This document shows positions 8,326 through 16,711 of a DNA stretch of 64,000 nt, piece by piece (position 1 is the stretch's first letter; each line of letters starts with the position of its first letter). The translations under genes were made by a program, and so were the position numbers. Origin of the DNA: Simplicispira sp. 125 (GTDB lineage: Bacteria; Pseudomonadota; Gammaproteobacteria; Burkholderiales; Burkholderiaceae_C). The stretch lies in contig NZ_QEKM01000001.1 in assembly GCF_003096555.1 (NCBI RefSeq), positions 1,240,001 to 1,304,000 of the forward strand, read 5' to 3'. Under the pieces are notes generated by a model, which was not told the origin of the DNA, ran no database searches, and saw only the letters and a program-made list of their open reading frames with translations.

Positions 8326-11300
8326 ATGATAAAAACCACCATCTCCATAACTCGCGGGCTTGCCAACAGCCTCAATAGCATTTTGTCTTGGCTAGAAAGC
8401 AAAGACGGCTCGGCCGGTACCCAAGCGAAGTTTGTGGATCTGGCACCAACTGATAAGGCGGACAAGGACGGTATATATTCCGAAGCGATTCTGTTTGCGA
8501 CGAACAACACGAAGGTTTCCAATATTGCCCTAACTGGTCCCTATGGTTCAGGAAAGAGCAGCATCATCCAATCCTTCCTGAAGAAATATCCGCGGCCTGC
8601 ACTTCATATCTCTCTCGCTGCGTTCGTTCCCGAGGCTGATTCGAACGGCGAGAAGGTGAGCCGCCAAGAGATTGAGAGAAGTATCCTGCAGCAGATGCTG
8701 TATGGTGCTGACGCAAACAAACTCCCGCTGTCACGATTTAAAAGAATCCAGTCGCCCAGTGTTTGGTCGATCTTTAAGTCTTTTTATATAACGATTGGAA
8801 TTCTTGCACTTTGGTATGTGTTTAGTCAGCGAGCAGATATCATTAACGGCACCTTTTTCACTCCGCTCGCGCTCAGCAATGGATTCAATCTGGGGACTTG
8901 CGCCTTCGCAGTAATGTTTCTATGGATGACACTGCATCAATTTTACGTTGCTAGCTTCGGCCTGTCACTCAAGAGCATCTCGTTGAAGGACATTGAGATA
9001 AGGCCTACATATGATGATCAGACATCAATACTGAATCGCCACCTAGACGAAATACTCTATTTCTTCCAATCAACCGATTACGATCTTGTAATCATCGAGG
9101 ATCTAGATCGATTCAACGACGCCGAGATTTTTGTCACACTGCGCGAAATTAATAGCCTCGTAAACGAAAACTCCGGCGTAAAACGGGCCATCAGGTTCCT
9201 CTACGCCTTGCGCGATGACATGTTTATCAACACCGATCGAACCAAGTTCTTCGAATTTATTATTCCCGTAATACCGATCATCAATACGTCAAATTCGATC
9301 GATATGGTATTGGTGCAAGGGAGAAGACTTGCACTCGATGATCGTCTCGATCGGCAGTTTCTAAGAGAGGTCTCACGTTACCTGAACGACCTGAGGTTGA
9401 TTCAGAACATTTTTAATGAATACGCCATTTACGTAGCCAATTTGGAAACTGATGGAGAGAACCTGCTTGACGCCAACAAGCTTCTCGCGATCCTGATCTA
9501 TAAAAACGTCTATCCAAGGGACTTTGAGCAATTGCACCGCGGCGCGGGGAATCTCGCTGAAATACTGAATCACCAACACGAGCTTATTAGGCATGGTGAA
9601 GCCAGATATAGGACCGAGATCGAGGAATTCGAAAATCGACTTGAAGTTGCCGAGCGACAGACGCCTTCAGACCTGGGAGAGTTGCGGAAAATCTACGCCA
9701 TGGCTCTGATTGAGAAGCTTCCAGCGGGTGCTGTGTACGTCAGTCTTGAAAATCAGGAATGGATCGCGCTTCCCCAACTAGTTAGTCACGATTCGTTCGA
9801 AAAACTGATTGAGGCACCGCGTATACGCCTCCGCGATGCCAATAACTACTCAAATTGGGTCGATATTTCAAAATTGCAAACTGAGGTGGACTCTCAAAAA
9901 TCCTACCTGCAACGCAAGGATGAGATCGAAAGTAAAGGGTCTGATCGTAAGAACAAGGTGCTGCGCCGAATACACGATCTCAGATTAAAAATCCCAACAC
10001 TTCGCATGATTAAGCTCAATGAGCTGTTGCGTTTAAATGCCGACCACATAGAGGAGATTTTCAAAGGTTTCGAAGAGAATGGAGAACTCGCCCGCTTTTT
10101 GATCTTAGAAGGCCATCTCGACGACACCTACTACCAATACACCTCACTATTTCACTCAGGCCGCTTGTCGCCCAATGACAACAGGTTTCTGATCCAAATT
10201 CGGGCATTTGTCACTCCTGAGCCGAATTTTCCGCTCGACAATCCTAAAGAGGTCATCGCAGCGATGCGAGATGAGGACTTCCGACAGAGCTATGTCTTGA
10301 ACGTTAAGCTCGTCGATAACCTTCTGAAGGATCAGAGTCTTTACCCTGATCAAGCAAAGAAACTTTTCGAGCTTCTCTCATCTGAATTCGAGAGGTGCGA
10401 AGACTTTTTCAGTGCCTATTACACCAGCGGCCTAGATGTTTCAGCGCTACTTCTGGGGTTAGTCAACGCTTGGAAAAAGCTTGTACCAGCTGCCATTGCC
10501 AGCCCCAACAGTATCTCCCACGTTACCCGACTGATTGCGAATCTACCGGTAAGCTCGCTCAAAACGCTCGCCGGGGACTATGACGGACTATCAGAGTTTG
10601 TTGCAGAGAACCTTCCAGAAATTCTGGTGCACTTGCCCGAACTAGCACCAGAACGCCTTGAATGCCTCGACTTTGAGGTCAAGGATCTAGCTGCAATCAA
10701 AGAACACTCTGAAATTGTACGCTTCATGTTCGAGGAGGGACGGTACGGGCTCACGATAACGAACCTCGAATATGTCTACCAAGAGATTTTGGGACAGGGC
10801 GATCTCAAGTCAATGCGCGCGAGAAATTTCACTACCATTCGTTCAACGAATAACGCACCCTTGATAAAAAGGGTGGAAGGTGACTTTAATCTTTACCTGA
10901 GCGATATTCTTTTAGAGTTGCAAAGAAATTCAGAGGAGGACGTCCCTGCTATTCTAGCCATTCTTAGCCAGGATACACTTGATCAAGATGATGTTCGGAA
11001 GTTTCTTGAAAGGCAGATGAACCGACTACCGACTCTAGAGGGTGTGCCTGAAAAATTTCACGCAACACTGTTCCAGCTAAATGCGATTGAAGCGACCTGG
11101 ATGAATTGTCTCGCCTTCATAGAAACTGATGGGTTTGAGAAAGATATCCTAATTGAGTATCTTGATCTAGATGGTGTCCGTGCGACCATTCTGCAACATC
11201 CCATACCAAGCGACTCGAACTCACTGAATCTGCGACATTTCCTCGTCAATGCGGGTTCGCTGTCTGATGCCGCTTACAAAGATTATGTCCACGCTCTGCC

Positions 11301-11937
11301 GAATTCATTCAAAACGCTGCCTAAAGGACTCGAGCCAATCAAGCTTCGAATCCTGATATCTGAGGGAAAAATCAAATTCAATAAGGAAAGCTTCGATGCA
11401 CTCGCTGATATTGAGGATTTGCAGGTACTATTCGTCGCGACCAACCTCGACACATATCTGACTGATCCCAACATCTTTGCACTTGACGACGACTTTCGAG
11501 AGGAGCTTCTACGATCTGATGTTGATAATGCAGGCAAGCTCGGGGTGGTTGAATTGATGGACTTGGAGGCGCTCGTGGACCTTCCAGAACGATCAGCACT
11601 TATCGGTCAAATTATTAGTAACGCAGATGCCAACATATCTAAGATTGGCGGGAGTAGTGCGCAGTCCTTAATAATACATTCTAGACCTACAGCGACGCAG
11701 ATTTCACTCTTTAACAAATATCATGCTCTTATGTCAGATGACGAAGTGCGTCATGTCTTGGCTAATCTGCCCCATCCATTTTCCGAAATTAAAACGGGGT
11801 ATTTCACGCCGAGACTGAAAAACACCCCCGCGAATCGGGATTTTGTCAAGTGGCTTGATTCAAGAAATATTATCTCGTCATGGGGTGAGGATCGCTTATT
11901 TACTGATGATATAAAAGTGAATCTTTATAGACGTTGA
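8326..11937 (+). CDS. YobI/KAP-type membrane-inserted P-loop NTPase, putative conflict/defence protein
   Basis: Large 1203-residue protein. FVDLAPTDKADKDG..YSEAI (36-54) and the Walker A GPYGSGKSS (71-79) match the YobI-type ATPase N-terminus. Two hydrophobic helices (about 149-167 and 186-209) lie between Walker A and Walker B (DLVIIEDLDRF, 253-263), the layout that defines KAP-type NTPases. FLYALRDDMF (291-300) and YPRDFEQLHRGAG (396-408) are further conserved-looking motifs. Residues 420-1203 are mostly helical, Leu/Glu/Asp-rich and unrecognised, perhaps helical repeats. The gene is visibly AT-richer than its neighbours, with different codon use, next to a transposase stub, and has no co-directional partner. 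No clear ribosome binding site precedes ATG 8326, but an in-frame stop at 8308 limits upstream choices. Role in phage defence is inference from family and context. Confidence 0.75.
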   Translation: MIKTTISITRGLANSLNSILSWLESKDGSAGTQAKFVDLAPTDKADKDGIYSEAILFATNNTKVSNIALTGPYGSGKSSIIQSFLKKYPRPALHISLAAFVPEADSNGEKVSRQEIERSILQQMLYGADANKLPLSRFKRIQSPSVWSIFKSFYITIGILALWYVFSQRADIINGTFFTPLALSNGFNLGTCAFAVMFLWMTLHQFYVASFGLSLKSISLKDIEIRPTYDDQTSILNRHLDEILYFFQSTDYDLVIIEDLDRFNDAEIFVTLREINSLVNENSGVKRAIRFLYALRDDMFINTDRTKFFEFIIPVIPIINTSNSIDMVLVQGRRLALDDRLDRQFLREVSRYLNDLRLIQNIFNEYAIYVANLETDGENLLDANKLLAILIYKNVYPRDFEQLHRGAGNLAEILNHQHELIRHGEARYRTEIEEFENRLEVAERQTPSDLGELRKIYAMALIEKLPAGAVYVSLENQEWIALPQLVSHDSFEKLIEAPRIRLRDANNYSNWVDISKLQTEVDSQKSYLQRKDEIESKGSDRKNKVLRRIHDLRLKIPTLRMIKLNELLRLNADHIEEIFKGFEENGELARFLILEGHLDDTYYQYTSLFHSGRLSPNDNRFLIQIRAFVTPEPNFPLDNPKEVIAAMRDEDFRQSYVLNVKLVDNLLKDQSLYPDQAKKLFELLSSEFERCEDFFSAYYTSGLDVSALLLGLVNAWKKLVPAAIASPNSISHVTRLIANLPVSSLKTLAGDYDGLSEFVAENLPEILVHLPELAPERLECLDFEVKDLAAIKEHSEIVRFMFEEGRYGLTITNLEYVYQEILGQGDLKSMRARNFTTIRSTNNAPLIKRVEGDFNLYLSDILLELQRNSEEDVPAILAILSQDTLDQDDVRKFLERQMNRLPTLEGVPEKFHATLFQLNAIEATWMNCLAFIETDGFEKDILIEYLDLDGVRATILQHPIPSDSNSLNLRHFLVNAGSLSDAAYKDYVHALPNSFKTLPKGLEPIKLRILISEGKIKFNKESFDALADIEDLQVLFVATNLDTYLTDPNIFALDDDFREELLRSDVDNAGKLGVVELMDLEALVDLPERSALIGQIISNADANISKIGGSSAQSLIIHSRPTATQISLFNKYHALMSDDEVRHVLANLPHPFSEIKTGYFTPRLKNTPANRDFVKWLDSRNIISSWGEDRLFTDDIKVNLYRR

Positions 11938-12107
11938 TAAGCGGATCCCAAACTCTGCACTGTCTCGGCGTCAGGCATACCCTACCTGAAGCGGGCACAC
12001 ACCGAACGACCGGTTTTGGCCGAGACCAGCCGCTCATCTTCTCGAATGTGAATGCGCTGCCTCAGGCAGAAACGGCAAAGAACCTGCGCTGCGCCCACCG
12101 TTCCGGG
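11938..12107. other. Intergenic segment downstream of the NTPase gene, no gene recognised
   Basis: First half of a 321-nt gap between the NTPase gene and the convergent kinase gene. Only short frames are present and none resembles a known domain. The GC content returns to the chromosomal level here, marking the right edge of the foreign segment close to the NTPase stop codon. Confidence 0.4.
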
Positions 12108-12159
12108 ATTGGGGTCTGAGCACGAGTTTCGCTGCGCGAAATCGTGATCCGACCCCAAT
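12108..12159. repeat. 52-bp imperfect palindrome, REP-like
   Basis: Arms ATTGGGGTC..GA.CACGA.TTTCGC and its complement, meeting around a TG centre with four differences. It reads GGGGTC..CACGA outward on both sides and resembles REP-type hairpins. It lies at the right edge of the AT-rich island. Confidence 0.7.
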
Positions 12160-12195
12160 GCCTGCGCCATGCCTGCGCGAATGCTGGCGTCAATG

Positions 12196-12262
12196 CCAGA
12201 AAAAATATAGCCAAAATAGCCTCTGGTGCTTATCCCATAAGCGCTACCAGCTATCAATTCAG
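12196..12262. repeat. Dispersed stem-loop repeat, copy 3
   Basis: Core GGTGCTTAT-CCC-ATAAGCGCTACCAGCTATCAA with an A-rich left flank. Its right end coincides with the stop codon of the kinase gene on the minus strand (TGA at 12259-12261). Confidence 0.75.
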
Positions 12263-13572
12263 GAACGCTCTGGCGGCGCAGCCACCAAGTCCCACTCCGC
12301 CACCTGCTCGTTCGTGGCCACCAACCGCCCCACCAGCAGCTTGATAAACGCCTTGTCAAAGCACGACTGCAGCGCCTCCGAAGCCCCCCGCAGTGCCGGG
12401 TTGCGCACTTTGAGCACCAGCACCTCGCTCTCGGCCACGGCGGTGGCGGTGCGCAGGGGGGATTCGGGGCGCAGGTAGGTCATTTCGCCGAAGGTGACGC
12501 CGGCATTCAGCGTGCACAGCTGCCAGTTCTGGCGGTGGATGCCCACTTGGCCCTCGATGAGGATGCAGAACGAATCGCCCGGCGCGCCCTCGCGCATCAG
12601 CGCGGTGCCGCGCGGCACGCGGCGCCAGTTGCCCAGGCGCATGAGCTCCCACAGAGCGACGTCGTGAAAATCGGCAAAAAACGGCAGTGCGCGCAGGCGG
12701 GTGAAGCGCTCGGTTTCGGTGTCCTGCGACCTCTGGCGTGGCAAAGCGCGCGAGATGGCCGTCAGCGCCTCGGCCCAATCGGCCCAGCGGCGAAAGCGGT
12801 CTTGCGGCGCCTTGGCGAGCGCGCGCAGCACAAAGGCATCGACCTCGGGCGGAAGCGAGGCGCGCAGCAGGCCAGGGGCGGTGGGCTCGTCGTTACTGAT
12901 GCGGTACATCGTGGCGAAATCGGTTTCGCCATCGAAGGGTCGCCGCCCCGTGAGCAGCTCGTACAGCACCACGCCCAGCGAAAACATGTCGCTGTGGTGC
13001 GTGAGCGATTCTTCCCGCACCTGCTCGGGCGACATGTACGAGGGCGAGCCGACCAGGCCGGCGAGCTGCGTGGCATCGCTGCGGGTAGAAAGCGCGGCGC
13101 CAAAATCGACCAGTTTCACGTCGCCGTCCTGTTCCAGCAAGATGTTGGCGGGTTTGATGTCGCGGTGCACCAGGCCCTGGCGCTCGGCGTATTCGAGCGC
13201 GTGGCCGCACTTGAAGGCGATGTCGAGCACCTGCGCCAGTGGCAGCAGCGCATCGGCGCTGGCGTGATGGGACAGCGGCTGGCCGTTCAGGTACTCAAAC
13301 ACCAGGTACGGCGGTTCGGCCGTTTCGTCGGCGTCGAGCAGGCGCACGATGTTGGGGTGGCGCAGCCGCGCGGCCAGGGCGGCTTCCTGCTGGAGCTGGC
13401 GCCGGTGGCGTGCGCCAAGCTGCGGGTCGGCCAGCAGGTGCGCGTGCATCTGCTTGACCGCGACTTTGCGGCCGCGCAGGCCGTCGAGCCCCAAATACAC
13501 CACACCGCTGGCACCGCGGCCCAGCTCGCGCTCGATGCGGTATTTGCCAATGGCGGTGGGGGCGGCGCTCAT
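12259..13572 (-). CDS. Ser/Thr protein kinase with C-terminal cyclic-nucleotide-binding domain
   Basis: A 437-residue Hanks-type kinase: glycine loop GRGASGVVYLG (18-28), lysine in VAVK (40), catalytic loop HRDIKPANILL (136-146), DFG (156-158) and SPEQV. Residues about 285-420 form a cNMP-binding fold (GTALMREGAPGDSFCILIEGQVGIHR, then FGEMTYL and RTATAVAESEVLVL). Known family logic suggests kinase output gated by a cyclic nucleotide; the ligand is not provable here. No membrane anchor is seen. ATG 13572 is chosen because kinase homology starts there and it lies one base after the sbcB stop, implying translational coupling. The stop codon sits at the edge of a dispersed repeat. Confidence 0.92.
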   Translation of the reverse strand: MSAAPTAIGKYRIERELGRGASGVVYLGLDGLRGRKVAVKQMHAHLLADPQLGARHRRQLQQEAALAARLRHPNIVRLLDADETAEPPYLVFEYLNGQPLSHHASADALLPLAQVLDIAFKCGHALEYAERQGLVHRDIKPANILLEQDGDVKLVDFGAALSTRSDATQLAGLVGSPSYMSPEQVREESLTHHSDMFSLGVVLYELLTGRRPFDGETDFATMYRISNDEPTAPGLLRASLPPEVDAFVLRALAKAPQDRFRRWADWAEALTAISRALPRQRSQDTETERFTRLRALPFFADFHDVALWELMRLGNWRRVPRGTALMREGAPGDSFCILIEGQVGIHRQNWQLCTLNAGVTFGEMTYLRPESPLRTATAVAESEVLVLKVRNPALRGASEALQSCFDKAFIKLLVGRLVATNEQVAEWDLVAAPPERS

Positions 13573-13573
13573 G

Positions 13574-15016
13574 TCAGTGCTCAGGCACGACGACTTCCGC
13601 CCAGTCGTACAGGGCGCCCAAAATTTCCTCGGCGCGTTCGTCGGCAGTCTCGGACAGCGCATCGATGCGCTCAAACAGCGCCTCGGCCGTCAGCGCCCCG
13701 CCCTGGCCGTGCAGCAGGCAGTCGGTGCGGTGCTGCAGCCAGCGGGCTTGTTCTTCGGGCGTGAGGGTGGACGCAAAATTGCGCGCGCGGTAGCGAAACA
13801 GCAGTTCGCCCAGGCGCGGATCGTCAAAGCTGGTGCGCGCAGCGGCCAGTTGTGCGCCGGTCATGCTGCGCAGCTCGTCGAGGCGACGGCGGTCGGTGTT
13901 GCCGACGAAGCCGCCGTACAAATCCTGTTCCACATCGGGTGCGGGCTCTTGCGGGCGCGCGAACACGGCGGGCCAGATGGCACTCATGTCGGGCAGCGCG
14001 CGGGCCCATTCAGCGTGCTGCGCCGCCTGGGCCAGGTCAATGTGCCAGCGCTGCGCCAGCGCGGGGGTCAGCGTGTTCACATTGCCCACCACCATGGGCG
14101 ACTTGTTCAGGTGCACCGTCTTAATGGGCAGGCGCGTGACGCCCTCGGGCAGGTCGGCCGTGCGCGTGAACATGCGCAGGCGCAGCTGCTCCACATCGAG
14201 CAGGGCCAGTTCGCGCGGGTCGTGCGCCAGGTCCCAGGCGATGATTTCGTTCTTGTTGGTCGGGTGGCTGGCCAGCGGCCACATCACGGCGAGACACCCG
14301 CGCTCGGCTGGGAACATGCCTGAGACGTGCAGGAATGGCCGCGCCGTCTGCGCCGTGGCGGGCAGGCGCAGCTCGGCGGCCACGCGGTCTTTCTTGTGCA
14401 GGCTGAATGCAAAGTCGAACAGCCGGGGGTTGTGCTGGCGCAGCAGCCGCGCCAGGGCGATGGTGGCGCGCACGTCCGACAGCGCATCGTGCGCGGCCTC
14501 GTGCAGCAGGCCGTTGGCTTTGCTCAGGTGCTCGAGCTTGAAGCTCTGCGTGCCGTCCTCTTTGGTGGGCCAGACGATGCCGCCCGGCCGCAGCGCATAG
14601 GCCAGGCGCACCACGTCGAGCAGGTCCCAGCGGCCGCACCGGTTCTGCCACTCGCGCGCATAAGGGTCGATGAGGTTGCGCCAGAACATGAAGCGCGTGA
14701 TCTCATCGTCAAACCGGATGGTGTTGTAGCCCACGCCGATGGTGCCGGGCTGCGCCATCTCGGCTTCAATCACGGCGGCAAACTCGCGCTCGGGCACGCC
14801 GCGCTCCCAGGCGATCTGCGGCGTGATGCCGGTGATGAGGCAGGCCTCAGGATCGGGCAGGTAGTCGTTGGTCGGTTTGCAGTACAGCATGACCGGATCG
14901 CCGATCTCGTTCAACTCGGCATCGGTGCGGATGGCGGCAAACTGCGCCGGGCGGTCGCGCCGGGTGTTGGCGCCAAAGGTTTCGTAGTCGTGCCAGAGGA
15001 AGGTGTGGGAGGACAT
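13574..15016 (-). CDS. sbcB: Exodeoxyribonuclease I
   Basis: 3'-5' single-strand DNA exonuclease used in recombination and mismatch repair. The 480-residue protein has the DEDDh exonuclease motifs: HDYETFG (9-15) with DRPAQFAAIRTD, GYNTIRFDDE, and HDALSDVRATIALA, plus RWDLLDV and ALRPGGIVWP, all close to E. coli SbcB in order and length (475). ATG 15016 is preferred because the 37 residues encoded upstream are unlike the family. The kinase gene follows after one base, so the two are cotranscribed, an unexpected partner for a nuclease. Confidence 0.95.
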   Translation of the reverse strand: MSSHTFLWHDYETFGANTRRDRPAQFAAIRTDAELNEIGDPVMLYCKPTNDYLPDPEACLITGITPQIAWERGVPEREFAAVIEAEMAQPGTIGVGYNTIRFDDEITRFMFWRNLIDPYAREWQNRCGRWDLLDVVRLAYALRPGGIVWPTKEDGTQSFKLEHLSKANGLLHEAAHDALSDVRATIALARLLRQHNPRLFDFAFSLHKKDRVAAELRLPATAQTARPFLHVSGMFPAERGCLAVMWPLASHPTNKNEIIAWDLAHDPRELALLDVEQLRLRMFTRTADLPEGVTRLPIKTVHLNKSPMVVGNVNTLTPALAQRWHIDLAQAAQHAEWARALPDMSAIWPAVFARPQEPAPDVEQDLYGGFVGNTDRRRLDELRSMTGAQLAAARTSFDDPRLGELLFRYRARNFASTLTPEEQARWLQHRTDCLLHGQGGALTAEALFERIDALSETADERAEEILGALYDWAEVVVPEH

Positions 15017-15090
15017 GCGCGGCGCAGGTGCTTGAAACGGAGATGGAGGGAATGTAACCGGTGCGGGGCCTGCCATTGAAGAAATATGGG

Positions 15091-15150
15091 TGTTTTGTGC
15101 CTTTAGCTCTTTGCCAGAAAGCGTCAAAAGCTATCGAATCTATAGCATTT
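15091..15150. repeat. Degenerate dispersed stem-loop repeat, copy 4
   Basis: CCTTTAGCTCTTTGCC..AAAGCGTCAAAAGCTATCGA resembles the family core and right flank but with many changes. Located between the divergent sbcB and diguanylate cyclase genes. Confidence 0.45.
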
Positions 15151-15276
15151 CAATCAACCAACGGGGTTCGTCGGTCACCAAAGCCTTGGTCAGCACAAGC
15201 CTCTGTGCCTGGGTTAGCATTCGTAACAGCCCTTCCACCCCACTCCCGATCCGTTCATTTTTTCCCACACGAATCC

Positions 15277-16455
15277 ATGGTTGCAACCGTCATCGTCGGC
15301 ATGCTGTGCGTGCATTTGCTGTGCTTTGGCGGAATGTTCCTGCTGATCGGCGCGCGCCTGCATGGCAAAAAGATGGGCATGGATGCTTTCGCTGTCGGCA
15401 ACCTGCTGCTGGGCTCGGCCTACGTCCTGCAACTGCTGGGCGGGCCGCCGGGCTGGAACCTGATGAGCGTGCTCAACCATACGCTGACCCTCTGCGTGCC
15501 GGCCGTTTTTTGGGTGGGCGCCATGCGTTTTTTCGACCGCCCTGCGCCGCTGTGGCGCCCGCTGATCACACTGGCGCTGGCCTACACCGCCCTGCAGTTG
15601 CTGGTGCAGTGGACGCTGGGGTCGGTGGCCCGCTACGCCATGCTGTCCGGCCTGTCGGCACTGGCTTTTCTGGCCATGATGGTCACCGTCATCTACGGCG
15701 TGCGCACCTTCGCCAGGCAACTGCATATCGAGATGGTGCTGTTCGCCGTCCTTATCGGCGGCATTTGCGCGCTGAACGCCGCGAAGTTCGTGAACGTCCT
15801 GACAGGAGGGCTGCAGACACTGGACATGGGAAGCCGTTTCCAGATGGTGTTCTACATCTACATGTCTTTCCTGGCCACCGTGCTGGCGCCTTCGATGATC
15901 TGGCTGGTGCTGCGCCGCCTGACGGACGATCTGCGCGCCATGGCGGCACGCGATCCACTGACGCAATTGTTGAACCGGCGCGGCCTGAGCGAGGCGCTGG
16001 AGGCGTATTTCCGTTCGCGCACTGCAGTGCCTGCGCACCTGTTTATCGTGGACATCGACTATTTCAAGCGCATCAACGACGCCTACGGCCACAAGGCAGG
16101 CGATACGGTGCTGTGCCATGTGGCCGACGTGTTGCGTGAGAACGCGCGCAAGGGAGATCTGACATCCCGCGTGGGTGGCGAGGAGTTCGTCGCCGTCTGT
16201 CTGGAAACAGACAGTGCGGGCGCGATGCGCCTGGCCCATCGCCTGCGTGCAGCCATTGAAGGCCATCAGATACCCATCCGTGGCGGCGAATCCATCCAAT
16301 GCACGGCCACCATCGGGGTGTCGCAGAGTTTTGCCAGTGTGGACGAGTTTGACAGCGCCATGCAGCAGGCCGATGCCGCGCTCTACCGTGGCAAGGAAGC
16401 CGGACGCAACCGGGTGGAACGCAGCAATGACGGCGACTCCACGCCCGCCCCCTGA
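15277..16455 (+). CDS. Membrane-anchored diguanylate cyclase (GGDEF)
   Basis: Makes c-di-GMP from two GTP. The 392-residue protein begins with six or so hydrophobic helices (about residues 1-210), followed by DPLTQLLNRRGL, the Mg/GTP-binding FIVDIDYFKRINDAYGHKAGD, and an intact active-site GGEEF in RVGGEEFVAV, then ATIGVS and ADAALYRGKEAGRNRV. There is no EAL domain. ATG 15277 opens directly into the first membrane helix; the longer frame from 15061 would read through a repeat and lacks membrane character. The input signal sensed by the membrane part is unknown. Confidence 0.92.
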   Translation: MVATVIVGMLCVHLLCFGGMFLLIGARLHGKKMGMDAFAVGNLLLGSAYVLQLLGGPPGWNLMSVLNHTLTLCVPAVFWVGAMRFFDRPAPLWRPLITLALAYTALQLLVQWTLGSVARYAMLSGLSALAFLAMMVTVIYGVRTFARQLHIEMVLFAVLIGGICALNAAKFVNVLTGGLQTLDMGSRFQMVFYIYMSFLATVLAPSMIWLVLRRLTDDLRAMAARDPLTQLLNRRGLSEALEAYFRSRTAVPAHLFIVDIDYFKRINDAYGHKAGDTVLCHVADVLRENARKGDLTSRVGGEEFVAVCLETDSAGAMRLAHRLRAAIEGHQIPIRGGESIQCTATIGVSQSFASVDEFDSAMQQADAALYRGKEAGRNRVERSNDGDSTPAP

Positions 16456-16481
16456 ATAACGCACGCGCATAGATTCATCGC

Positions 16482-16590
16482 CTGATTCCATTTCTAAATC
16501 ACCCGTGTCGTTGTTGCTTCGCCTTGCGCGTGCTACAGCACTGATCGTAGGCTTCGCGCCTAGACACGAATGATTTGGAAACAGAATTAG
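16482..16590. repeat. 109-bp inverted-repeat element
   Basis: 28-nt arms (16482-16509 and 16563-16590) pair at about 22 of 28 positions, and every mismatch is a transition. The loop contains CTTCGCCTTGCGCGTGCTAC and CGTAGGCTTCGCGCCTAG. It looks like a mobile or structured intergenic element distinct from the stem-loop family. Confidence 0.6.
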
Positions 16591-16595
16591 CCATC

Positions 16596-16641
16596 AGACG
16601 CATGCCAATAAAGCGCCAAAAGCTATTGATTCAATAGAAAA
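16596..16641. repeat. Partial dispersed stem-loop repeat, copy 5
   Basis: CCAATAAAGCGCCAAAAGCTATTGATTCAATAG matches the right half of the family. The left half is missing, apparently replaced by the neighbouring 109-bp element. Confidence 0.5.
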
Positions 16642-16671
16642 AAAGCCAGCCACCTCGGCGGTGGCTGGCTT
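16638..16671 (-). terminator. Rho-independent terminator of clpA
   Basis: 10-bp perfect stem GCCAGCCACC / GGTGGCTGGC with a 5-nt loop, followed on the minus strand by seven T. It lies 41 bases after the clpA stop. Confidence 0.85.
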
Positions 16672-16711
16672 TGCACTGGCAGGCGGCACACAAGTGCGGC
16701 CAGGACCGGGC

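Noticed and set aside
7934..12159. Prophage or integrative element
   Set aside because: No integrase, structural, replication or conjugation genes are present and the segment holds a single complete gene. A small accessory insertion explains it better.
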